Positions 33,276 through 46,133 of a DNA stretch of 55,740 nt are shown piece by piece. The notes beneath the pieces were generated by a model. The model did not search any database, had not been told where the DNA came from, and saw only the letters and a program-made list of their open reading frames with translations. Made by a program: the position numbers and the translations under genes. Source of the DNA: Welwitschia mirabilis. Its lineage: Eukaryota; Gnetophyta; Gnetopsida; Welwitschiales. The stretch spans positions 148,776,028 to 148,831,767 of the forward strand of contig JBOZIK010000001.1 in the NCBI GenBank assembly GCA_051453625.1, given 5' to 3'. The first letter of the stretch is position 1. Each line of letters begins with the position of its first letter.

Positions 33276-36200
33276 TATTGGCATGATAGCTTTTTAAAAG
33301 GTGCATAATTTTTCTTCCTTATATTTTTTAATTTAGATTTTTAGTATTTTAGTGGTTGGTAATGGTTTTCTTTAGTGATATCCAAACAAGTTCATTTTCT
33401 TTCAAGTGTTTACTTCATTTTCAATTTTCCCTAGTGGTTCTTTTTTATGATGCCTAAATTAATCTAGTTTAGATTATTTTTTTTTTCCTCTAACATAAGC
33501 AATTTTTATAATCATACATTTAATTTTACATCTAATAAATTCCTTCTAAATCATAAACAAAATAAGGTTAAAAAATAAATTACAACATAATTTTTTAATT
33601 TAATTTTTATTTTAATAATTAGTTTTTATTTCCATTATATTTTAATAAATTTTAATAAAATTTCTAAAATAAGAAAAGGATTTAGGATTTATTTCTCTTA
33701 TGTCTTATCTTAAGTTTTTTGTCATTTTCATTTTGTACTAAATTTTCCTATAATCTTTCAATTCCAATCATTTTTTGTAGGACTTATGAATCTTTGAATT
33801 ATTTTCCAAACTATAATCACAAATAAACTAGCATCACTACCTTCCTTGATTGTCATTTCTAGCTATTCTAGATAGAAACATTTAAAATATCATCTATGAG
33901 CTCTATTAAACATTAAAAGAATATTTTTTGTTTTAGGAATTCTTTAAAAATTTTCTAAATCCAGATAAATTATATCATCTAATTATAATACCTTACAATA
34001 AAAATATTGATCTAGATACTAATATAAACAAAGAACAAAGAATTCTGTCTAGAAACCAACCTCATAATGACACCCAAGGATGACAAGCTTCTACTTCATG
34101 AAAATCAAATCTAGTTGCAATCTACTTTTTTAATGTTTTTTTAATTATAATATATCATAATCAAGTTAAGAATTATTAGAGAACTTTTCTGTCTACTACC
34201 TTAGCCAATATATAACTCAAAATAGTGACCTAAAAAATATCACAAAACTAAACCAATGAATCCCCTAAGAAAATGCTTTGTAACTACTCACAATTATAAT
34301 GCTTAGGTATCCCTTCATGCATAGTCTAATTATTAATATCATATGAGTCAAAATTCTAGCCATTCACCATACCATTACTTCCTCATTTTCATTGCTTATA
34401 ATCTAAATACCTCTACTTTACCTTAGGGTACTTAAGTATGTGCTATCTATCTTATCTTAGGATCCCAATACTTATCACATCCTTTTTCTCACCCTTTTTT
34501 TTTCTCCTTTAGGGAAAGAACTAAATATTAGATCCATATCCTTAAACCCTTATTCATTAATACCTTGTATGATTTAAGTAAAGAATTTATTTTAAAATTA
34601 TTTTCAAATCATAAAACTAGTTCTTTAAAATGAGAGATTATGAACTAGAAATAGAATATTTACATTACTTTCTTAGAAGCCTTCAAGAGGTTTAAGAACA
34701 TGCTTTAAAAATTCCTCTAATGTGGATTCAAGCCAAGTTAAAATAAATAAATAAATAATGAATTATTAACTAATAATAGATAATTAGTTAAGATGATAAA
34801 TGGAGTTAGCTTCTTTAGCCTTTTACTAGATGAATTTTGGGATTACCTTGAAATAGTACTTAAAATACCTAAGAACTAGAAAAAACTAATAGAACTACCT
34901 AGATCCTAGTCATTCATTAGATCCAGAGTCCTAAAAAATTTTGACATCAACAATAAAAAAGATAAACTTTTGAAAAGCGTAGAATACCTTTTCATCTAAA
35001 CCATTGACCCTTGCACTCAAGTGTCGCATATGTCACCTAGGTTTTCATGAAATAAATACATATATATGCATATTTAAAATACTATAAATAAATGAATTAA
35101 TATCATAAAATACCAGTGATAAAATATTCAAATACTTACAACCTCAAGTAAAGGAATCATTATAAATTTTCTTGGAGATAAAATAACTCGTATAATTAAA
35201 ATTATATGAGTAAACCAAGAAATCCATTTTTGTTATTATAAAATCACTAATAACCCTTGTCAATTACTCTATTAGAGAAATTATTAAGAAAATTCATAGA
35301 AATTAAAATACAAATTAACTATAGCTTCCAACAGTTCTAAGCTAGTACCCAATAAACTTTTTAAACCCACACTCAAATGCTCTAATAAATTTAACAAATT
35401 AAAATACAAATTATCTCTTATTTAAATCAAAGAGAACCTACTAAACTTTCCACAAGTTCATATCCAAACACAAAGGAAGTTAGATTCATAAAAGGATTAT
35501 AGCCCAACTAGATCAAAGAAACTAGGGCCATTCATCTTAGAATCAAGAAATAGTTAGATAAAAAATTTGAATAAAATGCAACTAAGAAAGAATTAACCAT
35601 TATAAAAAAATAATTAAAAGGATAAAACACTAGAATAACTTTTGCCTATACTAAGAATGTCTACACTTCCACAGTAACTTAGGAAGGAAAAAACTAAATA
35701 GGAATAATTAAAATCCTTAAATATTTTTAAAGAGATCAAAGTTAACATTCCATTATTAGATACTATTAGACAAATCCCCTCTTATACTAAATTCCTAAAA
35801 GATATGTGTACAATTAAGAGAAATATTCATGTTCAAAAGAGGCCTTTTCTAGCCTAGTAAATAAGTGTAATCACATAAGATCAAAACTTTTTAAAGTATA
35901 AAGATCCTATTTGCCTTATAATCACTATTAAAATTAGGGATAGATGTTTTAGACAAGCCTTAATAGATTTGAAATAAGCATGAATCTTTTACTCCACTTA
36001 GTTTTTATGGAACTTGGTCTTAATAATCATATAAAGATAAAAAATCAATTATGATTAGCAGATAACTCATTGAAATCATGATTAGGAATTTTTAAAGATG
36101 TAATTATTGTAATAGATAATTGGTACTTTTAGTAGATTTAATTTTCTTACAAACAAGCTCAACGAAGTATATTTATTATGCAAAACCTTAATTATGGAGG

Positions 36201-36299
36201 TCATTTTATGTTTTTTATAATACATGTATGTGATAAATGAATCTAATTTAGATTTAATAATTCATGTGATAAGCATTATGGGTACTGTCTAGTAGACCA
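33276..36299. other. unassigned, leader or decayed interior of the Tat-like element
   Basis: After the primer site I see only AT-rich sequence without recognised motifs, and no ORF of note on either strand. A short (AAAT)n run is at about 34740-34758. The gag expected after the primer site is not recognisable. Confidence 0.4.
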
Positions 36300-37070
36300 C
36301 GTACTAGATAGTAGGCTTATTAAACTAAGGTTACGCTTTAAGTTAGATAGCAGGGCCACTCATATGAACTACCATTCATAGAATCAAACTAGTACATCCC
36401 TCTCCTTGATATGCTAGATCTAATTCTATTCAAACTATAGCTATCAAGGTTGAGAGATACTTTAGTCATTTCATGAGTAGAATTATGCTTAAGATAGATC
36501 AAAGGATGATAGATCTGGAGTTACAATGGATTATGAAAGTACATAAGACCTATTACGCATTTAATATTAGGGAGTTATATGATACTATGAACATAAAGCA
36601 AAGAGTAGATGTAGAGAGATAAATGATAGATATAATTATAGTTACTATCCATGGATATGCGATGTCTCTTCTCTTAGGAAACATTGCATTTGTTACTAGA
36701 TTAGGATTCCTTAGAAGCACTCACATTCATTTTTTAGGTGGTATGTAGGAGTGTCAAGCTTATAGATCAATACTTGGCTTTTCAACAGATGTGATGGAAG
36801 ATAAACATAGAGTATTGGTGGTCCATTTGTCTCCAACCTATGGAATTCTTTATAGAAGAATAATCCATAACAATAGTCCATCATTTCACGACAGTCACTT
36901 CATGATAGCTCATTTTATAAGTCTTAATAATGTTTTAGTAGGAAGAGGAGTTGAACCTAGACTCTTTCATATGGAGAAGGTTATGAGCTATGATGAAGGA
37001 ATGATACATTTAGAAACTATGATATTCTTACATCCTCTCTATCATCTTCTATCAATTTAGCATTTCAGAG
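36300..37070 (+). pseudogene. ATHILA ORF1-like protein remnant
   Basis: The open part (36791-37060, 89 aa) contains the patterns GILYRRI, SPSFHDSHFMIAHFISL and NNVLVGRGVEPRLF. The upstream frame adds HFLGG...RSILGFSTDV. The set recalls the ATHILA ORF1 / plant retrotransposon ORF domain (LGLYT near the start, then SHI...PxLRxxHRxLxxTLxGRGES). The protein's role is unknown. Its position 5' of a purine tract and Athila-like LTR fits the extra 3' ORF of such elements. Similarity is partial, and stops occur upstream of 36791. Confidence 0.45.
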
Positions 37071-37275
37071 CCAATAGGTAAACAGTAGTTATCACATATA
37101 CACACATTAATATGTTACTTGTAGAACATGGACATTTAGATTCTTGGAGGAACTAAGAGATAGTAGATCTCAAGACCTATAATTAGTATCATAGTAAAGC
37201 ACATGCAAGATTTTCTTATAGATATAGCCTAGGAGATCCAAGAGAATATTAACTAGTGATTCATATAATTCCCAT

Positions 37276-37285
37276 NNNNNNNNNN
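37276..37285. other. 10-N gap with a 7-bp direct repeat at its edges
   Basis: TTCCCAT ends the left flank (37269-37275) and begins the right flank (37286-37292), so the two contigs probably overlap by 7 bp. Confidence 0.95.
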
Positions 37286-37292
37286 TTCCCAT

Positions 37293-38073
37293 CGAGATTA
37301 ATTACTATGGAGTAAAGGATAACTACAATTGAGTGACAAGTATTAAATATTAAATAGAATATAATAGCTATGTAAGCCGAGTGATGCATATTAATTGTAG
37401 TATCATAGTGTATCTCCTAGAGGTAGTAGGAGTTTAGAGAGAGGATACAATATGTACCATCTTAGTATTGCTTACTTTACATTTTCTAGTTAAAGAAGAG
37501 CATTGTCCTTCTTCGCCACCTCTACTATGACTAACTAAGTTAATTTTACTATAGCACTATGAAGGAAGTAATGTTATAATTATTTTTAATGTATTTACCA
37601 CTAGTGTATTGTACTTAAAACTCAATGATTAATTTATACAAAGCACTTTTTGAGTTATCACTATTCTTAATAAACATGAAATCAGTTATTTGATTTATTA
37701 TAGTTATATCTTTTAATAATTTTTTAATGAAACATTTAATTTATATTTTTTGATGTGATAAATGTTTTAAGTGGGGGATTATTGTAGTTTGTAAGTACTT
37801 TGATCTTATTTTCTAATGATCATAATCATAGGCATTTGACTTTTTAGTGTGATTTTTAAAGCTTGTCATCCTCACCATTACATAGATGATATGATGACTG
37901 TCTGATCACACACTGTACCAAGGTAAAACATCTAATTCATTAGACTTTAATATTTAATCCTTCATAATAAGCTATCTAAACTAAATTCATATTTTCTTAG
38001 TTACTATTTATCTTATATAATTTAAGTCACAAATTATAGTTGTTCACTTACTTTGTTAGGGACTGATAAGGCT
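37293..38073 (+). other. 3' internal non-coding region of an Athila-like element
   Basis: No coding motif. The final part is collinear with the stretch before 24411, ending in CTTACTTTGTTAGGGACTGA before the purine tract. Confidence 0.5.
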
Positions 38074-38083
38074 AAGTGGAGGG
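38074..38083 (+). other. polypurine tract
   Basis: AAGTGGAGGG directly before TTGTGTTG, matching the tract at 24412. Confidence 0.7.
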
Positions 38084-38131
38084 TTGTGTTGTAATGTTAA
38101 GATGTATGTATTTGATGTGGTATCTTGAGTA

Positions 38132-38433
38132 CTTTTGTAGGACATTTAAACAAGTTTAAGTGAAGTTTTGATGATTATGAATAATCAATGCAATGATCAT
38201 AAAAATATACAATTAATGTCATATTTGAAGGCNNNNNNNNNNNNNNNNNNNNNNNNNNNNNNNNNNNNNNNNNNNNNNNNNNNNNNNNNNNNNNNNNNNN
38301 NNNNNNNNNNNNNNNNNNNNNNNNNNNNNNNNCTTTTGTAGGACATTTAAACAAGTTTAAGTGAAGTTTTGATGATTATGAAGAATCAATGCAATGATCA
38401 TAAAAATATACAATTATTGGCATATTTGAAGGC
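38132..38433 (+). repeat. 101-bp near-identical duplicate on both sides of a gap
   Basis: 38132-38232 and 38333-38433 are both 101 bp with three mismatches. They abut the two edges of the N run, exactly as at 29765-30066. The other LTR copies have this segment once, so the duplication is almost certainly an assembly artefact. Confidence 0.95.
38233..38332. other. assembly gap, exactly 100 N
   Basis: A run of 100 N inside LTR copy 2. Confidence 0.99.
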
Positions 38434-39550
38434 ATTTTAGGCAAATTATAATACTTATTGCTTTGAAAATAAGTTTGATGATCTATAAGGCTAATTTCCC
38501 TTAGTTAGATAGTTTATAAGAATGACATCTATATAGTCATCTAGATGATAGTACTGGATGAGCGACCATTTACAAAGATAATATGGTTGCTAAATTGGAT
38601 CAAATATAGAAGATGATGTATCATCTTTATAACATGATATCATTTCTATGGATGTCTAGATAATAGTCAAGACAATATCTATTTTTAAGTAATGGACAAG
38701 TATAATTTTGTAATGGGGTCATACATCCCTTGGATTACTATAGTCTTATTTGAGCCATTATGATTTTGTTCTTAGAAAATTATATGTAAAAAGAAATAAA
38801 TATCCATTTCCCTTATTTCTAATAACCATATTTTGTATTTGAAAGTATTATGACATGAAATCAAAGGGCAAGAGATCCATCTTAGCTATAGAGAGAAGTC
38901 TTCCTTCGTGTTGGACTATGTATCCTCCATTGAACTGCTGCTACTTTATAAGTGGATTCTTGATTTAAGATTAATGAAATAGTTGTTGTATTTTCATTAT
39001 GTGCATTTCCATTATGTTTTATATTTGTTTTAAGTTTGTGATAGTTTAATAGCTGATGTAAATAATAAGGGCAACCATTTATAAGTTGATATTATTAGTT
39101 TAACACTTGTATTTCATTTTATATTGTATGTTCATGGCTTAATAGTTACATTTCATTATATTCTATTTGATGTGGCTTATTACTTATGTTAGTTAGGGTT
39201 TAATGATAGTATTTACTAATTGATCTAAGTTATAAGGATAAATCTAGATAATAATAGATTGTTAGTTAAGTAAACCTACTACTTAGAGATTTTTACGTTG
39301 CATTTTATTTATAAGTATTAAATTAACATTCATCTTGCACTCTATTCCTACATTATACTTCTTTTATTTTTTTAAACGTAAAAAGATTAAAATAGTTTGC
39401 TATAGTTCTATAACTTCAATCTTGGTTCCTTTGATAGGTTACAACATTTGAATTAACTCCTAGCTATACTAGCATGTATTTTGTGTAAGCATTTGTGATG
39501 GACAAGAATTGCTTAAAAACTTAAAGATTGCATAAATACACAGATAAAAT

Positions 39551-39897
39551 TTTTATATTAAATTTTAGAAAATGCAGAAATAGAAATAACATTAACATTC
39601 ATTTGCTTAATCATCTCGATAATAGAGGGAATCGTGCCACCTTTATTACACTATTAAAAATAGAAAACATATTAAAAATATGAAAATAGAAAAACCACAA
39701 CTACAAAACATTACATACCATGTTTTCTATACAATAAAAAGGATGAAAAGAATTATTAATGCTACAAAAATGAAAAATGTGGAAATGAAACCATGAATTC
39801 TAAATATGAATACAATGTTACTTTAAATAAATAATTCAAATCAAAATCTAAGGTGCTTATTTGTTATAGTGATAATCCTCTAATGCCTTGTGACCTT
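39551..39897 (-). other. leader remnant of the inverted Athila-like element
   Basis: It lies between the end of LTR copy 2 and the primer site of the inverted copy. On the minus strand it follows that primer site, so it is the start of that element's interior, cut short at LTR copy 2. Confidence 0.5.
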
Positions 39898-39916
39898 TTC
39901 TAATAATGGTGAAAAA
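39898..39916 (-). other. decayed primer-binding site of the inverted element
   Basis: The minus strand reads TTTTTCACCATTATTAGAA, corresponding to TCTTAGCACCATTACTAGG at 46113 and sitting directly after the inverted LTR end. Confidence 0.55.
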
Positions 39917-41130
39917 TGTTGTGATGCATGTTTATGTAATATTTAAGACTTAAATAAATATTTTGAATCATAAATCCTTACAAAAAATGCGCACTAGTAT
40001 AAATAAGAGTTGCAAATGTCATAATCTATCAAAGATACTAGAATCGAAGTTAGAGGATTAATCTTAGTAAAATATTTTAATATTTTTTTATCATGAAACT
40101 AAAAGAGGAATAATATAGGAATACAATGCAAGATGAATGCTAATGCAATGCTTATAAATCAAATGCAATGGAATAACTTCTATGTAATAGATTTAATTGA
40201 TTATGAATCTATTATCATCCAAATTATTATTTATAACTTAGATTAATTAGAAAGTATTATTACTAAATCCTAACTATCATAAGTGATAAGGCACATCAAA
40301 TATAATATAATGGAATGTAATCATTAAGTTACGAAAATATAATATGAAATGAAATACAAGTACTAAACCAATAATATCAGCCTATCAAAGATTGCAATTA
40401 TGATCTAGGTCAACTATGGAACTATCCTAGGATCATAACAAACATAAATCATAAGGGAGATACACATAATGAAAATAAAGCAACTATTTCATTAATCTCA
40501 AATTAAGCATCCACTTATATAGTAGCAACACCTCAATGGAAGAGACATAGCCCAACACTAAGAAAGACTTCTTTCTATAGCTTAGATGGATCTCTTGCCC
40601 TTCAATCTCTTATTACAATAATTTTAGATATTAAAAATGATTCTCAAAAATAAGGGGAAGGGGTATCTATTTCTTTTTTCATAAAAGTTTCTAGGCATAA
40701 AATCCTAATGTCTTAAATGAAACCTTAGCAATTCAATGTACACATATCCCCATTATAAAATTATATTTTTCTATTACTTAAAAATAGATTTTGTCCTAAC
40801 CATCATCCAAACAACCACAAAGATAAAGTCATATCATAAACAATGATACATTAACCTCTAACTTTGATCTGAGTCATAATTCATATCAGCTTTTCAAATG
40901 ATCTGTCATCTAGTACTATTGTGCAGATGACTATGGAAAAATCATCCTTCTAAACTCTTTGCCTAAGAAAAATTGGTCTTATAGATCATTAGTCTCCTTC
41001 TTAGAATGCTAATATCAAAATTCATCTAAAAGGACTTCAAATATGCTAAGGATTATACATTGTCAATATTATCTCAATAATTCTTCATCTAAAAGGACTT
41101 CAAATATTCTAAGGACTTCAAATATTTTCA
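39917..41130 (-). repeat. Athila-like 5' LTR, copy 3, inverted
   Basis: The reverse complement aligns with 38400-39550 in order: GATGATCTATAAG-like block, TTTTTAAGTAAT, ATGGGG before the TATA region, CCACTTATA block, and the end ACATAAACATGCATCACAACA. The outer end near 41130 is diffuse. A 32-bp segment there (41021-41052) is repeated at 41083-41114. Confidence 0.75.
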
Positions 41131-43380
41131 ATATATAGAATTACTAGAAAATAAAAATAATGTTTATTTTTTAAAATGTTCTTAATCTTGATCCTTATCT
41201 TATTTAATCAAACACTAGTTCTTCTCATAATGATTTCATTGCTTTAGATTCATCTTTTAAAATTTTATTAGAAAAGCATAAAAAATGTAATAAGATAAAC
41301 CATATTTAACCTTGAATGTCTAAACTCTTTTGTTTGCACTTCTTATGCTCTTTCAAAGTTCTTACAATTATGTGCAAAGTTGTTCCTTGAAAATTTCATG
41401 AACCTTATTTAGTTTTTAAATAATTAAGATTTTAAGCCTCATAGTCATCAAATTTTTCGACCTTCCAATTTGCATCTCTATGAAAATCCCCTTCTAGTAG
41501 CACTTTGTAAAGCATAACCAACTTATTAACATCCATAACCATTATCTCCTATTTGAACCATTTTACATACCCACTTTCTAAATTATAAATCATAACCATT
41601 GTCTCCTATTTGAATCATTTTACATATCCACTCCATTTTTAGATTACTTCATTAAGCATAATAATCATTTATTCTTATCACCCATCCATGAGTTTTAAAA
41701 ATGTAATAATCCTGATTGATGATCCTTAAAGAAGAATAATGAATATGTTATCACCTTATCAGATCAAGTTATGTATAGTTTAAGTCTACTTATATATTTT
41801 AAGATAAGGTTTTACTTATTTTTAAGTTATCTTATTGAGATTAATTTTACTTAAGACCTTCAAATTTGGAAAATATGAATATAAAAGATTAATTCTACCT
41901 TCATACTATGTTATTTATTTTCAAAAACTTTATAAGGATAAGATTTCTTTTAATTAAGCTAATTAACCAATGACCCCTCTTAGGTGTATAAAAACTATTA
42001 AATATGAGAAGTAGATATGAAAAGAAAATACAATATATCTTCTCCAAATGTACATCTTATTATGATCAATTAATTGAGTTTAGTTAATTGCATTAGGGTT
42101 ATGAATTCTCTTTAGCAATGTAGCTCTAAGGATTTTTTTTTGACATGATCAACTACATTAGGACTATAGATGTTTACTAGCAATGTAGCATTGATTTTTT
42201 CACCAAAAAACATGCTTAATATACTTGAAGAAAATGGCATAATATTACATGTTCAATGTGCCTTAAATACTTAAAATGAAACATATGTAAATGTAGAAAG
42301 GATAAAACTTGGAAAGAAAGGATAGGGTTTGCAAATAATTTTGTGACTAACTTTTTTAACTTATGTACTTAAAAAGTTTCTTATTGATTTTTGAACTTTT
42401 ACACCTTTACTTAAATGGTATATTATTTTTTTAACGCATTTATCCAAAATAAAATTATACAAATTTTAAATAAAGTGATCATAAATTTAGTTCTTCTATC
42501 TTTTAAATTTATGATTAATATATTTTTCATCAGATTTTGTATTTTTATCCTAAATTATAGTTCTTAATTATGATGTTCTATGATAGATAATACACCCATA
42601 AATACAACTGTATTTCCTTTGAAAAGATCTCTTAATTCATGTTATGATCCTGATTCTATACATTTAGATTATTGATAAACTTGAATGATCTCATAGTTTA
42701 AATTTATCATTCATCTATAATGTTATTACTTTATTTGCCCTTCCATAACCCTCGCAAGTTTATTACTTTGTCTACACCATGATTAATCTACTTCTACCTA
42801 CACAACTATGCATAACCTACTTGTTGCCCCATAGCCATGATTTTCTTTTCTAACTAGTCTTGCTACTTATCACTATCAGTGCTAGTACTATTTATGAAAT
42901 TCCTATGTTTACATATTCTTACAAGTTTTTAACCTGTTTATTAGTCCTTTGCATAATTAGGATATTTCATTTTCTTTATAATTCTTAATTTTTTTTACTT
43001 ATCTTTTAATGAATTACTTCTTGAATATTTTTTTTCCTTTTTTCAAACTTAATTGATCTCTTACATTCTCTTCGTTCCTTATTGTAAGGCCAAATTAGGC
43101 ATATTTAATATCATAATTAAGGATGTTTTTATGTTAATTAGATAGGTTCCTTAAAGAATATGAAAACTCTATCAAAGATTCCTCATCCATATTAATTCAC
43201 TAGAATTTTCATTTTATTTGACTATTTTCTTATTTAAATTGAAGACTCATTTATTCTACCTGAGGAAATGATCCAAATGGGATTAGAAAATTAACGTAAA
43301 AGAACTCCATATTGTAAAAATCAAAATAGAATTCATATTAGTTGCAAAAGGTCTATGGGATGAATTTGACTAAGAAAAAC
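41131..43380. other. unassigned, with one dispersed repeat
   Basis: No recognised coding sequence. 42120-42340 matches 28000-28330 (see there), and a further weak copy of its CTACATTAGG...AATGTAGC unit starts near 42080. Otherwise featureless AT-rich DNA. Confidence 0.4.
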
Positions 43381-44490
43381 TATCAAAATCAAAAATCATA
43401 CTTAGGGTTGATGTTCAAAGTTAATGGAGGAAGAAATAGGTTATCATCTACCTCATCATCTAGATGATACACATAAATAACTAATAAAGATTCTTTAACA
43501 AAAATCTTAAGTATAGGAATACCATTAGATAATACTCCCAACAACATATTAGTAAAATCATCATCAGAAAGTTACATGTATTGCAATTATAATCATTCAA
43601 GGCTATCATCAATCTTACCATCTAGATGATAACCAATATAATAGTAACAGTAGTAAATTAGATAGGTTTTTAATGTTAAGGAGTAGTAGTTACTACCATT
43701 TTTCATCTTTATTATTTAAATGACACTAGGTGGATCATAGTTAGTTATTTATCAAAAAAAAGTAATTATCATTATAACAAAAGTTAGTTTTAGTCATGTC
43801 ATTTCACATCACAACCTTGATCTAATCAACCATTGACTCTAAACTATAAATTGACCTCCTGGACCATAGCTTATTATTTTTTATGCGTCTTAATCTTGTA
43901 ACAAATTGAAAATCAAAGGAGCAAAGAGAACCATTTTAGGTTATGAAAAATATATCCTTGATATTGTGTTGTGACTCTTGCATTAAGGAGTTTTGTTCTT
44001 GTAAGTGGATGCAAGATAATTTAATTGACTAATTATGATTAACTAAATTGTATCTCTTTTATGAAATTCTCTTATATTCCTAATAGTTCATATTACTTGC
44101 AATTTAGTAACATTATTTTACAATTGATGTGAATCATAAGGATCAATCTAAGTCACATTAGATTGAAAATTAATTAGTAATAAATCTAAATTACATTCAT
44201 TCAATTACAAAACATTTCATTTCATTATTATCCATTGCATTTTCTACATTTATATTATTCTTAATTTATATTTTATTTTAAATAAATCAAAAGTTTATAT
44301 CTTCTTTTAATCTCTTTCAAATCAATTTTCTTATTCCCTTTTTACAAGTCTTATCTAGAGTATAACATTTTGGGAGATCTCACTATACAAATGAATTTTG
44401 TGCAAGTAAATGTATATTCAATTTTTTTGTATTTAAATTAAAATTATATTAAGGAAGTTATTATTTTAAAGCACAAATATAAACCATAAA
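43380..44490 (+). repeat. Athila-like 5' LTR, copy 4, diverged
   Basis: The right half aligns loosely with the other LTRs (AAATCAAAGGAGCAAAGAGA, then GTAAGTGGATG, then TATAACATTTTGGGAG), and a primer site follows. The left edge is not resolved. It contains the perfect 14-bp palindrome ATCATCTAGATGAT (43455-43468) and CATCTAGATG (43619-43628). Confidence 0.6.
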
Positions 44491-44491
44491 A

Positions 44492-44512
44492 TTTTGGTGC
44501 TATTACCAAGGA
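44492..44512 (+). other. decayed primer-binding site
   Basis: TTTTGGTGCTATTACCAAGGA, close to TTGGCGCCGTTGCCGGGGA after C-to-T and G-to-A changes. Confidence 0.65.
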
Positions 44513-45032
44513 ATACTTCAAAAAAATTGAAAAGTTGTCATAAATCAAGTAAGTACCTTGAATTTAATTTAATTTATTTATTTGAATAGTATTATATCAT
44601 ATCCTATTTTGGATCTACTTGCTATTACTTAATTATCTTTTAAGTACATAAATGATTACCTAATTATCCAATTTAGGTATATACTTTAATTTCTTTTCCT
44701 GTAACTTTCTTTCATTACAAAATTACTTTATTTTTTGTGATCAATCTATTTTGAGTAACTAACATTTTAAATTGTCACTTTACATATATGAATCATTAAT
44801 TTATTAGCATTTCATATTTCTAAAATTATTGTTACTAGGACTACTATTTATTTTAAAGAAGAGATTATCATTTCATGATTAGGTATACTCCTTGCACTTT
44901 ATGTGATCTTCTCATTATCAAAATGTTTATTACCAACTTGGCCTACACTTTGTACTTTGTACAATCTAAGTAACTACCACATCTAGTTAGTCAAAGCTAT
45001 GCCTTTAAACTTTGAAAAATCATAAATATTAA
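44513..45032 (+). other. short interior of the copy 4 element before the next LTR
   Basis: About 520 bp of leader-like sequence with no ORF, ending where LTR copy 5 starts. No purine tract precedes that LTR, so copy 5 is a 5' LTR inserted here. Confidence 0.45.
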
Positions 45033-46112
45033 TGTTGCACTTCCAACATATGCATATTTGACAGGGTATTTTGAGTGGTTGTACACGTTAATAGATAGGT
45101 AAATGCTTGATTTCCATGATAATGGAGAGGTGAGATGAAAGAGATGAATAGATGTAAATCTCCATGATGATTTACAACATTTTGAGTGATTCTGAATACC
45201 TTTCATTTCTAATATAACTTTCTATAAAATATTGAGGCTAATGGACTAATGTAATATTTGTAAAAAGTCATTATTCACCTCATCTTCTAGATGACTATAT
45301 GGAAGATAGAGCAATTCATGCCAATAAGGATGATGACTATAATCAATTTGGTAGATGATGTAAATTAGTTATGAGATGAAATTATCTCCTTTATCATTTA
45401 GATGAATAGCCAAATGACACTATTGTAATACCTGCACTGAACACTCACCTAATTTCTATCAACTGTCTATTTGTTTCTATTAGTGTGGCTGTTAGATTTT
45501 TACTCATGTCTATCTATCTATTTTGTTGTATGCTTGTATATCAATAAATGGTGATCTTATCCTTAACTCCTATTTTCTTCATTTGCACCTAAAATTCTAG
45601 TGATAAGAAATAGAAGTGGTGGAGCTCAATTGTTGTAGTTATAGAGATACATTTTCCTTGTTGTTTGGTAGTGTTCTACTGCTAAGGTGTAGCTACTTTA
45701 TAATGTAGGTGTGGTTTTAATACAGAATACTTATTTTTGAATTTCAATGCTGGTTTATTCCTCATCCTGATAGCTCATATTTATTTTGATTTAGTGATAA
45801 TTTATTTAGTTTTTGTCAAGGTTGTACATTGATAGTTTAGGTTAGGTGCATTGTTATTTTCTTTTTCTAAATTATCTTTGCATAAGTGTATTGCATTTTA
45901 ATTACATGCATTAAAACTTAATTCTATAGTTAGAATACAAAGTATTTTTTTCTTATGAAAATTAACTCTTTCACTTCTACTTTGGCCTTCTATGGATTAT
46001 AACATTTGAATCACTCCCATCTATATTAGTGTATTGTATTTGTGCAAATATTTGTGATTGAGAGATTTCACTTAACTAAGAATGTAACATTGCATAAGTA
46101 TGCATTGCAACA
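45033..46112 (+). repeat. Athila-like 5' LTR, copy 5
   Basis: It starts TGTTGCACTT, has the signature ATATTTGACAGGGTATTTTGAGT in its first 45 bp, and ends GCATAAGTATGCATTGCAACA. The end and the ATAACATTTGAATCACTCCC block match the LTR that ends at 54801. About 1.08 kb. It contains CATCTTCTAGATGAC-type palindromes (45281-45295 and near 45400). Confidence 0.75.
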
Positions 46113-46133
46113 TCTTAGCACCATTACTAGGGA
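46113..46133 (+). other. decayed primer-binding site
   Basis: TCTTAGCACCATTACTAGGGA immediately after the LTR end. The same site family as at 33255 and 44492. Confidence 0.7.

Larger units (their letters stand above)
38085..39550 (+). repeat. Athila-like 3' LTR, copy 2
   Basis: It starts TGTGTTGTAATG after the purine tract. The family signature TTTGATGTGGTATCTTGAGT is near 38110, and the end is GCATAAATACACAGATAAAA. It aligns along its length with 24428-25695. It holds a 100-N gap with a duplicated flank, so the true length is about 1.26 kb. A perfect palindrome TCATCTAGATGA is at 38537-38548. Confidence 0.8.
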
